DNA of 64,000 nucleotides, taken from NCBI RefSeq assembly GCF_050948215.1, contig NC_135150.1:20997943-21061942 (forward strand), read 5' to 3'. Each line of letters opens with the position of its first letter. Position 1 is the stretch's first letter. Below, in pieces: positions 47,001 to 58,374 of this stretch. The translations under genes and the position numbers were made by a program. The notes beneath the pieces were generated by a model. That model had not been told where the DNA came from. It ran no database searches and was given only the letters and a program-made list of their open reading frames with translations. Source of the stretch: Halictus rubicundus (lineage: Eukaryota; Arthropoda; Insecta; Hymenoptera; Halictidae).

Positions 47001-50000
47001 GGTCATTCATTCACTTTTCTGATGATTTGGTTGCACTTCCATTCTCCAAGATATTGTTCAAACGCGTTAAATTACGATATTCATTATTTACCTATAGAAT
47101 TCTCATGGTTTGGAGATACCAGAAGATCCCCAGCTGCCTAAGTTCCACACTCCAATCGATGATGTCGATCTATCGGTCGAAATGTGTGGTATGAAGTTCG
47201 AGAATCCTTTTGGCCTTGCTTCTGCACCACCTTGCACCACCAGCGCCATGATCAGACGAGCCTTTGAAGCAGGCTGGGGCTTCACTGTCACGAAGACGTT
47301 CTCCTTGGACAAGGTATATATACTTTTAAAATATTTATAAAGATTTAAGATATTGCAACAATCTCATTTTTCAGGACTTGATCATAAACGTGTCACCGAG
47401 AATAACGAAAGGCTCCACCTCTCGCCACCACTATGGTCCCGAACAAGGCAGCTTCCTCAACATAGAGCTGATATCTGAGAAAACGGAGGCCTACTGGTGC
47501 CAAAGCATCACGGAGCTGAAGAAAGACTTCCCGAGCAAGGTTCGAGATTAACCCTTCGCAGTTGAAGCTACTTTAATTCTAAAACCAAACATTTCTTTCA
47601 AAGAAAATTTTATTCATACGAAACTTATCCAATTTATACATACAATACTTAAATTTTTAGTAATTTCTTAACCTTCTGCAACCTTATTTTTATCGACGCC
47701 ATCTGCATACTGGGTTTATGTTCACGACTAATTTGTTTACTGTGCTGGGTTTTAACAAATCTAAAAGACTCTGGAATACGTATTGATGTCTCTATTTTAA
47801 TATATAATCGTTGGAACGTCAAATGTTTGAAGCGTTAATGGGAAAAAATAAATGTTGAAAAGAAAGAAATTCAAGAGTGAAGGTTAAATAAAAATATAAT
47901 CATGTAACAAATATTTTGAATAATAGTATAACCATTTTTTCGAGTACGAAGGGTTAACATAGAATGGCTCTCGATCAATGATAATGCCAATGTTAACGAT
48001 GTCTTGTTCATCTTCAGATCGTCATAGCTAGCATCATGTGTACTTACAACAAGTCAGATTGGACGGAACTCGCTCAGAAGGCTGAAGCAGCTGGTTCTGA
48101 CGCCTTGGAATTGAATCTGTCTTGCCCACACGGGATGAAAGAGTCTGGTATGGGACTGGCTTGCGGACAAGTACGGTTATTGTAATATTTATCGATTGTA
48201 TTCCCATTTTGCTGATAATTATATAGCTACTATTGCTTTTCAGGATCCAGTATTGGTGAGGAACATTTCGAGGTGGGTGCGAGAGGCTGTGAAAATACCG
48301 TTCTTCGTCAAATTGACTCCAAACATCACCGATATAGTCTCCATCGCAAAAGCAGCTTACGAAGGTCGGTACCTTCATCATGCTAGCTACCATACACTCC
48401 AGAGGAACATGTTCATGTTACGTGAGAAATAGTCCTTAGAAGACTAAAAGACATCTAGAAGACTCATCCTTAAATCATCGTTTGGGTCATACATACGTGA
48501 CCCTCACAATCTTGCAATTTTCTTAAAGACAGCGAAATTAATTTTATACATTTAAAGTCATAGTATACATTATAATATTCAGAGACTACATGACTTGCAT
48601 GCACTACTACTTGCAGTCACTACGAGACTAGTATACGTTGCTTAGTAAAACTACCAAGATTAAATTTATTTAGATTTTCCTCGACTATTAGAATGATATA
48701 TACCTGCTTGAATAAAGAAATTCAGCTGAAAGTATCTCCTCAATTTCAGTAGTAGGGATCATAGGACGTGGGCTAATAGAACGCTTTACTTTAGGTCACG
48801 CTGATGGAGTGTCTGCCATAAACACGGTGCAAGCTTTGATGGGTCTGCACGCGGATGGTACTCCTTGGCCAGCCGTCGGTGTCCAGAAAGCCACCACCTA
48901 TGGGGGTATGTCGGGGAACTCGACGAGACCGCAGGCCTTGAGAGCAGTGTCCGCCATAGCTGCGGCTCTTCCCGGGTTCCCCATACTCGGCATCGGCGGT
49001 ATAGATTCCGCGGACGTTGCTCTGCAGTTCCTTCATTGCGGTGCCTCGGTCCTGCAGGTGAATCCATGACCCACTTAATCTCCCCTCGGAGATACACAGA
49101 CTTTATCATACCGATTCTCGAACCAGGTCTGCAGCGCCATACAAAATCAAGACTTCACGCTGATCGACGATTACGTGACCGGTTTGAAAGCGTTGCTGTA
49201 CTTGAAGAGCCTCGGACAGGTGAAAGATTGGGACGGCCAGAGTCCACCGACCTTTAAGCACCAAAAGGGGAAACGGGTTTCCCTGCAGCATGCTCTAGGC
49301 AAAGTAAGCATAATTCCTTTCATATTTTTGGAAGGTGAAATGCGAAAACGTAATCGCAGCCGGTAGCTTCACGTACAGGGTTTTTTCAGTATTCTACACC
49401 TGACAATTAAGACAGAAATTTAGATTAAATTCTATTCGTACGAGGCTTTGTTCTGCAGAAAATCTTGCTTTTAACACATTATCGCGATTATTTCCTCATT
49501 TTTGAAAGTCCATGGTCCATGACTATTTTTTCAACAATCGTGAACCTACAACTCACCCTCAATAACATAATTTAATATTTACGCTTAGGATAATTACATA
49601 AAATATGATTTTCAAGCTTTCTTTTGGTACAGTAAATTTTGTGCCGCTCACAAAATTCTCTTGTCTATTTCACTCGTATAAATGATCAGAGTTATTAATA
49701 ATTATTACTAGTTATTTGATAATGAAATTTGCATCTTAAATAAATTAATACTCAGGGCCACTGTTTGGAACTTTTGTATTTCATTTTCCGAAAATACAAA
49801 ACTTACATTATCTATTGAAGAACCAGATATTTTAGACTGTAATTGGAGTCACCATAACAATCAACCTGCATTTTAGAATATACCTTACTTTGGAGCGTAC
49901 CAAGAACTTCGAGAACAGAAGATCGCCCAGATCAAAGCGAATTCGAATCCACTAGATGAGCCTGTCGCGATCACGAGGCCCGCGCCACTTCCGGTTGCAC

Positions 50001-50812
50001 CTGTACCGTCTGTAAAAGACGTGATTAGCAAAGCTGTGAGTCACATTGGACCGTTCAAACAGCTGGATAACAAACGCCAAGTTGTGGCATTGATAGACGA
50101 TGTATGTTTCAACGAAATTTCGTTATTTTCTTTTTATTCTTCGTTGATAGCAGTTAATTTATTAATTGGCAGGATATGTGCATAAACTGTGGAAAATGCT
50201 ACATGGCTTGCGCTGATTCCGGCTACCAAGCGATCCACTTTGATCCAGACACGCACATTCCGAAAGTGACGGACGATTGCACCGGTTGCAACCTGTGCCT
50301 CTCCGTGTGCCCTATCATCGATTGCATAACGTAAGCCTTCTGTTCTGGTTTTTGTTATGTTTTTTGCGAACACAATTACTCGGAAATTTTTTTTATCGAA
50401 AATCAAAAGAGTAGTGGAACTTATTAATAGGTTTTACATAAAACATGGATGGAAACATTCTTTAAAAACCGATCTCTCATTATACGTTCCGATGAGAACA
50501 GATAAAAAAATTCTTGTATTTTAAGAAAGGAATAACATACAGAAATTGTTTTACAAGGTCACGTCCGACGTAACAACACCAAGCACAGTCATTTGTCAAT
50601 GTTACAAAGCTCTGAATCATTGTAGCACGTAAAGACTGACGCTAAATTATTATTCTGAATGTCTTACTTACCTGTAATATACGTAGATATTTCAGCAATT
50701 ACATTGCTTCTTACAATGACTATGTTATATTTTCAGAATGGTGCCTAAAACAATACCTCACGTAATTAAGCGGGGAATTCCGCCAAAGGACGCGTTCGAA
50801 ATCCCGATTTAA
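44090..50812 (+). CDS. Dpyd: Dihydropyrimidine dehydrogenase (NADP+)
   Basis: Rate-limiting first step of uracil and thymine breakdown: NADPH-dependent reduction to dihydropyrimidine (fly su(r)). Sixteen exons: 44090-44134, 44203-44313, 44514-44846, 45489-45797, 45867-46190, 46504-46714, 46817-47001, 47098-47313, 47375-47539, 48018-48170, 48244-48364, 48795-49057, 49127-49303, 49877-50101, 50173-50330, 50737-50812; 1023 residues (human 1025). N-terminal Fe-S cysteines are in RCLKCTDAPCQKSCP and CGMVCPTSDLCVGGC; FAD site GCGPASLSCA; NADPH site VLGAGDTAFDCATSAL. The FMN/substrate part has the active-site cysteine in MGLACGQ. Two C-terminal 4Fe-4S clusters are CINCGKCYMAC and CTGCNLCLSVCP. Intron 1 seems to have a GC donor (GAG|GCAAGC), intron 3 begins with a duplicated donor, and introns 5 and 6 contain mariner remnants. 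Donors after exons 7 and 9 (GTCATT, GTTCGA) are weak. Confidence 0.97.
44844..44999 (+). repeat. 80-bp tandem duplication spanning the exon 3 donor of Dpyd
   Basis: The sequence from GATGTAAGATCACTCTAAAA at 44844 recurs at 44924, and similarity runs for about 75 bases. The first copy includes the true 5' splice site (GAT|GTAAGA); the second contains an identical decoy. The copies differ at roughly ten positions, so the event is not very recent. Confidence 0.85.
46305..46382. mobile_element. Short mariner-like MITE in Dpyd intron 5
   Basis: Nearly pure inverted repeat: left TTAGGTCAGTCCAAAAGTTC, right reversed TTAGGTCAGTGCAAACATTC, both followed by TGCC/GTGCC, in a TA context (AAATATTAGG / CCTAATATTT). 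It has almost no internal sequence. Confidence 0.7.
46743..46785. mobile_element. Mariner end fragment in Dpyd intron 6
   Basis: TTAGATGATTGCAAAAGTTC followed by GTGCCCCTTTTGTAGTCCTC resembles a mariner terminal repeat related to that in intron 5. No opposite end is visible. The fragment fills much of a 102-nt intron. Confidence 0.5.
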
Positions 50813-50883
50813 GTGGCATATACTTATGCATTGTGCTTCCCGCAAGTGATAACGATTTCGTACAAATTACTGTATAATCTTCA

Positions 50884-50889
50884 TTTATT
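50884..50889 (-). terminator. Polyadenylation signal of the phospholipase A2 gene
   Basis: AATAAA on the minus strand, about 120 bases past the phospholipase stop and inside the 195-bp gap to the convergent Dpyd gene. Confidence 0.5.
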
Positions 50890-51007
50890 ACCCCTTGAGC
50901 ATTAAATAATGTTGAATGCTATTATTACATATCATGCCGTAGTAGTCAATTATATCACACAGCACTATCCTAAAATTTGTAGATAGAGTCTAGAGATAAA
51001 AGAACGT

Positions 51008-52522
51008 TCAAAAATCTGGATTATCGAACCACTCGTACTCTTCAGGTGCGCTCGTGTTGAAAATGTACTGCGTGCATTTGTCGTCCGTAAGGAACTTCCT
51101 GAAATTAACAGTCTTTAAAATTCAATTCATTTCTTTGTGAATGATGTGAGATTAAGCGGTGAATGTATTACCTTGAATACTGTTGGCAACCAATGATGGG
51201 ATAATACTCGTCGAAGCATTGAGGCCTCAAAACATTAAAGTAGGTGCTTCCAATACCCTTGGATACGAGCGACCCGACGTTCTTCAGGCAGTTATAGAAC
51301 TCATGGTCGCATTCGCAGAACGATCTAGGCACGAAATCAAAATATGTTCAACCACGGTTAACACTTTTGTCACTAGATCGTGGATTTTCATGCGAAAGAA
51401 AAATGTTCTGTATTAATTGCAGACCCGAAAGATTTAGAGTCGTAATCATTTCGCAATTTCGGGCTTGTCAACTGCCGCTTTGTTTTTTTGCTTTGTTGTC
51501 AGCGTGTTCATTATTGCGAAATTAAATTTCTCATACCTTGTGAAAATGCCGTTGTTAATAAGGCCATATTCTTGTGATTGCGCTGAAATGGAATTATTGC
51601 AATGATCGTGATTCCTGCAGCAGGAATCCGTTTTATTAAAGCGTCCAAGATCGGTCTCATCCTTTGCTATGTCTCCATCGCCGCACCAATAAGTTCCTAA
51701 ACTTACATGTACCACAAATTTTATAAATTGCAACAGTGTTCTTGAATACTTAAATAATAGTTAGGATCTTTGTGCGAAAGAAAAATTGTTCGCATGAATT
51801 GCGAGTTGAGTCGTTTAAATTTTTCATATTGGACATCAATTTGGAAATATTAGAATATTTCTGGTCCCAAAATGTAATTTTACATTCAACGGGCCACAAA
51901 AAATAATGTACTAATTAGAAAAAGGCTGAACCAGTAGAGCATTGATTCACTAAAGTAGAACAATTTAAATGCTTCATCACACCCAGTTGTGAAATTATAA
52001 TTTATCTGCCCAACATAAAAGCAGCAGTTAAAAATATAACGAATGTGTTGTATCGTAATGCTTACGTTTGTTATGAACGTAAAGTACGTAGTTTACAAGT
52101 CAGCACGTTCGCATTAAATAACTAACTGCAAATGTCTAGTCCGATAATTACATAAATTGCAGTACGCCCGTCGGAAATTAGCGAGTTAACAAATATCTCG
52201 CATGAGATCTCGGGAAACGCGTTCTTATCGCATTTTTGTAAAACATTAATCGCATACCTGGGAATATAAGTTTAATTCTGTCTTTGTACGGGTTCAAGAC
52301 GTTGCTGATGGAAGTATCTTTCTCTATGTCGGATAACAGTGGAATATTGGTAATCGCGTCTTCGAGCTTTCGTCCGGAATTCGTGAGCACAATCACGAAT
52401 TTCTCCAAGGGACCTACATAAGTGGTCTTGGGTTGGGTAAAATAATCACATCTTCCACCGCCGATGACGAAGATGACCGAGAAGAATAGCCAATACCGGG
52501 ACATTGTTGCACTCAGCTGCAT
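51008..52522 (-). CDS. Secreted phospholipase A2, group III (bee-venom type family)
   Basis: Calcium-dependent enzyme that cleaves the sn-2 acyl ester of phospholipids. Four exons (52258-52522, 51537-51696, 51172-51324, 51008-51098) encode 222 residues. A signal peptide is evident (MSRYWLFFSVIFVIGGGRC, preceded by an in-frame upstream Met at 52522). About 65 residues without recognised motif follow, then the calcium loop TYWCGDGD and the active-site CCRNHDHC, with further conserved cysteines in FCECDHEFYNCL and GCQQY. The family includes the venom enzyme of bees, but members expressed in other tissues are common in insects. The long stretch ahead of the catalytic domain and the acidic tail (APEEYEWFDNPDF) argue for a non-venom paralogue. 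This is inference; tissue of expression cannot be read from DNA. Confidence 0.88.
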
Positions 52523-53548
52523 TCAATTTTCGAATAATTTCCGATCAGAGATCTTGCGATAGTAACACTGTACCTACCAACGAGCTTAATCAATTTCTCA
52601 AAGCAATAGCAATTAACAATTTCAATCGTAAACCAGTAAGACACTCTTAATAACGCGTTTCAATAATTTTTTTGGAAATCGTTATTTAGAAAACATTTAT
52701 TAAGTTCTTTAGCACACGTCTTTACGAGACGCGTTCTAATATTTTCCATTTACGATTATTGAAACTGTAAAGATGCATACATGAGGAATTATTCAACAAA
52801 TTTATTTCCTTAGGTGTATATTGTAAAAAATTTGGATAGGCACATTCTCTTTATTTTTATGAAGTAATGTAAAATAGCCACTTTTAGTGGCGTGTAAACC
52901 TTCTGTATACGGTACATTTCTTAAGAAACTAATTAATAGACTTTCAGTAGGTAAAGTGTTAATCTAGTTTTAGTGCGCGTACCTGAATGTTTTGACGGCT
53001 CCGATACTGTGCTTTCTCAAGCGGATCGACGACTGCCCATTCCGCTGCCGTTCCGCGGACTTTTATTTGCTAGCTTATGCCACAAAGCCCACGAAACGAC
53101 AGAAGTGATATATACATTAGTTATTAAGTATCCAGTAAATGGAATTAAACATTTGTATGATGCATTGATTGACGGTACAGTCATGCGTTTCGCAAAATAA
53201 AGTTGCGCATAATATGACAGATAATAAATCATATTGCATGTCACAGTCAGAGAAAATGCATTTGAAACTATGAAACGTGAGCTGGCTTTATTTTACAAAA
53301 CAACCTTAAACTTTTACAGGCCCATTATGCAGTAATGTCACGATTATAATCGGTTTAGCTTGTCCATTTGAAGGACGCAAATTTCAAGAACTGTATATAT
53401 GGTTTCCACCGATATTTACATGGTATTGCGTAGAAATGAATTCACGTACGACGATAGCAGATAGTAAAACTATCGATAATTGCACATAAGTGACTTGAAA
53501 CTTGTTTCGTCAACCGTCATGATTATAGTACTTTCGACAAAAATGCTA
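52523..53548. other. Spacer between phospholipase A2 and Def8
   Basis: Promoter side of the phospholipase gene and 3' side of Def8, with a minus-strand AATAAA (TTTATT at 53287-53292) about 260 bases past the Def8 stop. Short open frames near 52970-53240 exist on both strands but show no family motif or splice context. Confidence 0.4.
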
Positions 53549-56030
53549 CTATGCTTTACTGTTTGCTAATTCCACTGTAATCTTCTCTTTTTCTATGAAA
53601 TCATCTGTGTCCGAAGTTTGCATACTGCGCCGTGTTTGTATTCTGGTACACCGTGGACAGCAATGATTTCGTTTCGACCAGCAAATACGATGGTGAACAG
53701 CCGTGCACTGATGGCAGATGATAGAATTCGCGTCCCACGGGTATATGACCTCATCATTGCCGCATAGTTCGCACAGGTGACCCCTAAAATAATTAATGAA
53801 ACTTATCGACCTCTTTCTTATCTGGAAATGCCAAGAATTATTAAACTTCATTATGACATTTCTATGTAATTTTTCCTGTCCAAATGTAGGAGATAAAAAC
53901 AAAGAAGACAAAAATTAAAAATAAATTTCTTACAGTTACGAAATAAAATCAGAAGGTGGCTGAATCTTTAATCAAACACTTCGCAACGAATTTCAACAAC
54001 AAAAATAAATTGCATAATGTTCCATAAAGTGAATCGCAAGTTCTTAATCCTGATAAATTACCGAGCTTTGCACAATTCACATTGTTCTGTAATGTGAGCG
54101 TGCATAGTGTCGTACGCGGCGCGAACCTCTTCCAGAAGAATTCCGTTGTTGAGATCAATCAGATCTTTGATCGAATAGTTGCCCGAGTTCTCGATCATGT
54201 GAGTACGTATTCCAATTTTCCATGGTAATCCGTGGTTGTTGGCGTCAGTGCACAGAACCAAGTAGCGCTTCATCATCTGCATTTCCTCCCGGAATTTCTA
54301 TTGAGAATGAATTTTGCCATTTATTTCCTGTTACCCCGCTCTCTGATCGCTAGACTGCATATCTTTATGCAAGATCAAATTTGTGTACGTCAATTACAAG
54401 ATACAGGAGCTAAGTAAACATTTATTTATCTCGTTAATAATTGTAACATATTGAAAATAATATGTTGACAAACAAATTACACCATTTTTGTCGTAAGTGC
54501 ATAAAATCCGCAGTCTACTGATCGCAGATAGATATATTATTTACCTTTACTAATGATAAATCTGGAACCAAAGTGAATAATTTTGGATTTAATTCCTCCA
54601 GAGGTAGAACAGGTCGGTCCTCTAAAAGAGTTAATAATTGCGTCGCGACGCGAGATATTAGACGTGGTTCCATGTCCCAGTTTCTGATTACTCTTGCAGG
54701 TATTACCATTGCAGTATTCCAATGGCACCTTTGACAGTAATACAATCCACTGTAGTCACAAAGTCGTGGTTCTACCCACGCCGAGTCTATATTTATAAAT
54801 GATATATTTTAATTTCTCTGTTATAACAGCGTTGTTTAATTAATAACAATTAAATACTCAAAACAAAATTCATAAATAAAACATCTAAGACAAATCGTTT
54901 CTGTTTATCATCTGTTACCTGAACCCTTGGATGGACTGCCAAAACAAGATAAGGATAATCCTTTTGAGAAAGCTTGTAAGGGAAACATTGCTTAATCGTG
55001 TGGTAAATAAGATATCTTGTGTGCGAACAAGTTGTAAAGAGAATCATTAGCAAACAAGGAGAACGCAAATAGCTCTGTTAGGAAATATCCAGTGTATTTC
55101 TTACTGTTACTTACTGAATGTTATTTTCACTTTGCACTCTGCACATCGATAGCCCTGACTTGCCAGTCCTTGTTCAGGACAAATGTCTTTTGTGTATGTG
55201 TATCCACCTGCCTCACTGGCAACAACATGCACACAGACTCTGCATATGTTGTTTAAACATTTCCAATGACAACAAAACTTGCAATCTGTACAAATACAAT
55301 ACAGGTGTAACAACTGTACCGGGAATATTTTAGAGCACGATTGTTTGATGCAATACTTTTGGAATGTAGGACTACCTTTGATATTTTTGTACTGCCTCTG
55401 TGCCAACTGCCAAGCTCTCAATAATATGCCTGTATAATATGAAGATATGCAACAAAAGTATCTTACCACTGCACATGTACCACGATTGGAGCATAGTCCA
55501 AATTGTTCCGCTGCAATGATCACAGTATACAGGTCCATAAGTTGTTATATAGTATTTTTGTGGTACCAAGTGGTGTCCTAAGATTACTTGAGTCTCTAGT
55601 AACTTCTCCTGTGACGCTTCTCTCAATTCTTGTACCCTCAAACGCAATTCAATCAAGCGTCTGACTAGCCACTTCCTCTCATCGGAGCACTCTGCGCTTT
55701 CCAATACCATTTGCTTACATTTTTGTACCATTTCTTTAAGATCTTCTTCGCATGCTGCCTAAATTATAAAATGTACAAAAATATGAGCAATAAATTTGGA
55801 AACATGAGAGGCAAATAATTTTGTACCTTGGATAATGATAATATAGTTTCCACCGACTTTAGACTGAAAGGAATGGCAGCTTTACTATCTGAACTGTCAT
55901 CCGCTTCTCCTGTCATGTAATCCGACGACGACGATGGAGTTGATGGTATCGTTCCAGTGCTGTCACTTCGCACTCTTGGCTCGTGATTAACATCTTGTGT
56001 GTCATTAACGATGGTTTTAACATCTATCAT
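53549..56030 (-). CDS. Def8: DEF8 homologue (Rubicon-homology cysteine-rich protein)
   Basis: Member of the DEF8/PLEKHM/Rubicon group; binds Rab7 on late endosomes and lysosomes, and in mammals helps PLEKHM1 and bone-resorbing lysosome transport. Six exons (55827-56030, 55467-55758, 55115-55285, 54545-54786, 54062-54297, 53549-53783) encode 459 residues. A Ser/Asp-rich N-terminus is followed by a C1-type zinc region (YGPVYCDHCSGTIWTMLQSW, then CHWKCLNNIC). The Rubicon-homology domain follows, with ICPEQGLASQGYRCAEC, DYSGLYYCQRCHWN, VIPARVIRNWDMEPR and the late CELCKARGHLCELCGN. The closing Cys-rich part, CHQCTAVHHRICW then CCPRCTR, is intact. Length and motif order match vertebrate DEF8 closely. 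Confidence 0.95.
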
Positions 56031-56392
56031 TTTATAAAAAGTTCACTATGGAATGTTGTATTGCGCCGCAGAATTTACGGACACTTTAAATTTTTACGTT
56101 GATAGCCAATAAGAATTCTTGACATGTGTAGAAAACTGTAAATTTATACCACCATTATTTGTGTTGTTTCTTTTGGCAAATGTATACCAAATAGATTACC
56201 TTAGAAACTTGTAAGCAAAAAGGAAATAATCATATAATCATAGACTGAGTAAAAACATTGACAGAAGTCTCATCAGAGAGGAATGAGAGTCATGAGAGTG
56301 CTCACGCCCGGGGTTTCGGCGTTACCACTTTCGTGACATCGCCGCTCTAGCATGGCACAGAACCGGGCCGTCTTTCCTGGAACAGAACCGGA

Positions 56393-57117
56393 CCACCGAC
56401 GAGATATTTAGAAAGACTGCCAGCCTTACGGGAGAATGGCGCGTAGGTTGCACGTTGTGCGCCTGCGCCAAGTCGCATGGGATGGAACGAGTCGCGTTCG
56501 TCGTCGACTCTTCCTTCTTCTCCGAGCCTTCTTCGTGAGAACCTCGCTGCGTATATAGCGTCTCGTCTACGATAAGTTTATCCTGCGGCGTGGTGCCGCA
56601 GGACCGTGCCGGTTCCGGACATAGCTGTCGCGACTCGTTCTCGAGTGTCGCGAGCTCTCCTTCGGAGTGTGTTCAAATAAACCTCGTTATTTTTGGTTGC
56701 TACCCGACGTGTTTATTACTCGTGAGGAGTGGGCCTCACGTGCATAACCTAGTTCCTCCTTGCCGCGACCACGTGGCGCGTCCATCTTGGACGCAGTCCG
56801 TCTGGACATCTATTTCGAGCGTTCTCGCCAGAGAACGCGTGGCCTCCGGCCACTGGTGACCCCAATCTCTCGTGTGTTACGAGATCTACGTTCCTAGTCC
56901 CCACGTCCGTGGAGGACCGTCGGAACTCATCAATGTGTACATCTGTACGCCTCCACCATTAAAATCCCCACATACGGTGTTTTCTACCGCCCTCTAGGAT
57001 AGATTTTGGCTGGAGTAAGAAACAGAAGGCCAACGACGGTATCTCGTCGGTGCAGAAGACCACTAAGGAAATTCTCGTCGGTGAGAAGGTGAATCATCAC
57101 GGAACCATATCGATTAT
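56393..57117 (+). repeat. Repeat unit copy A (interrupted)
   Basis: Two blocks, 56393-56437 and 56975-57117, correspond to adjacent parts of copy B (58375-58420 and 58436-58597) at roughly 90 percent identity. Between them copy A has about 530 extra bases with LTR-like features. The shared second block is open in the same frame in both copies (IDFGWSKKQKANDGISSVQK and on), which suggests it descends from coding sequence of an unrecognised protein. Confidence 0.65.
56438..56852 (+). mobile_element. LTR-like segment of a retrotransposon
   Basis: Within the insert of copy A there is, in order: a TATA box (GTATATA, 56551-56557), a perfect 8-bp hairpin 25-30 bases downstream where transcription should start (56582-56602), and AATAAA (56676-56681). 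The segment then ends at CCAC, directly followed by TGGTGACCCC (56854-56863). That decamer is complementary to the 3' end of tRNA-Trp and is the primer-binding start used by some retroviruses and retrotransposons. The order U3-R-U5-PBS fits an LTR. A matching second LTR and coding regions are not seen, so it is a remnant; the left boundary is set by comparison with copy B. Confidence 0.55.
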
Positions 57118-58030
57118 GAAACTGGGAAATGATGGATGGATGCATCTGGATGCACTGAGAAATGATGGTCAGGGAGCAGTACTAGCCAGGTAGAACCCTT
57201 TCTTCGTAAAATGTCTGCCTAAGTCGTGTCAACGCTGGCGTGGCTCGCGCCGGGAGCAGGGGTTTCATTCCCCATAAGTCTCTTCGTCGCCTTGTCGCGT
57301 CAGCGTTGCTCGTGGCGGGTAGTTGGGGAAGATAGTTCTACCGTACGATGGAGGCGTTCCTGGCCGTCCTTCTCTGTGAGGAAGCGTCGGGTACCGTGCT
57401 ATCCGGCAGATAGTTTGTAAGCATTGTACGCGTCGCGTATCCCTTTTTTGTGTCTCTCATTGAAAGAATCAGAGCCTTCTGCCTGATTCACACTTTTGAT
57501 CCGCAATAATTACTCGACATACGCTAAATGGTAAAGTGACCTTTTCCGTCTCTGGAAAAGTAATCTTTCCCATTTAGCGATCTGCGAAGTTTAGTTTGTA
57601 AGATTGTAAATCGTCGTTCTAAGAAAGGGAGTCAGAAGGAAGCATATTGAATTCCTTCTGGCTTCCTTTTGAGTCTCTTGTGCAACAACCTCCTCGTGGT
57701 GAGACCTCGGCAATCGGTATTATTCTCTATTTGTAAGATTTTCTAGTATCTTACAAAGAGAGATCAATATCGAGCTAACAGCTGCTTATTTATAATTTCC
57801 TATAACATTGTAAAGTAGAATTTAAGACTTGCTAGTTATAAAACCTTATATATTTAATTGAATTGTGTCTGAATTTATTTTTGGCTATCTCGGGATGACC
57901 CGAAGGTCCTTCAATGCTTTCCTTGTTTACTCTTGGCCCACCTTCACCTTCAAGGCAGCTCCTTTCAATTATTAATCCAAGCACGCAGTTTTTGTTTCGG
58001 AATACATTTTCGTTAGTTTGTTAGAGTGTT

Positions 58031-58059
58031 GTTAGGTTAGGGTTAGGTTAGTGTTAGGT
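58031..58059. repeat. Short interstitial TTAGG-type run
   Basis: GTTAGGTTAGGGTTAGGTTA followed by GTGTTAGG: five TTAGG units with two small variations. TTAGG is the insect telomere repeat. It directly precedes the minisatellite. Confidence 0.7.
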
Positions 58060-58077
58060 TTGCTCTCCTCAGCGGGG

Positions 58078-58290
58078 AGTGCGGCGACTGTTGGTAAGGG
58101 AGAGAGCACTGCGGCTGTAGGTAAGAGCGCGGCGACGGTAGATAAGAGTGCGTCGGCTGTAGGTAAGCGCAGGGACTGTGGGTAAGTAGGGCAGCGCGGC
58201 GACTGTAAGTAAGGGAGAGATCGCGTCGGCTGTAGGTAAGCGTAGCGACTGTGGGTAAGCAGGGGAGTGCAGCGGCTGTAAGTAAGAGCG
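58078..58290. repeat. Minisatellite with GGCTGTAGGTAAG-like core
   Basis: About ten copies of a 20-27-base unit with core GCGGCTGTAGGTAAG or GACTGTGGGTAAG, alternating in pairs. Every unit contains a good 5' splice-site consensus (GTAAG after G). The minus strand is open in two frames simply because of the repetition. Confidence 0.75.
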
Positions 58291-58374
58291 AGATCGTGTT
58301 GGCTCTCGATATGAGAGGCCAGCGGTTTTCCTGGAAATCGTCACGTTGCAATCATGATTGGGAACAGAACTGAG

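Noticed and set aside
56582..56912. CRISPR-like or attC-like array of palindromes
   Set aside because: The genome is clearly eukaryotic, the stems are all different and there is no repeat-spacer periodicity.
58043..58351. Two overlapping minus-strand frames rich in TYSRR and LPT units
   Set aside because: They follow from a non-triplet minisatellite read in two frames, not from a repeat protein.
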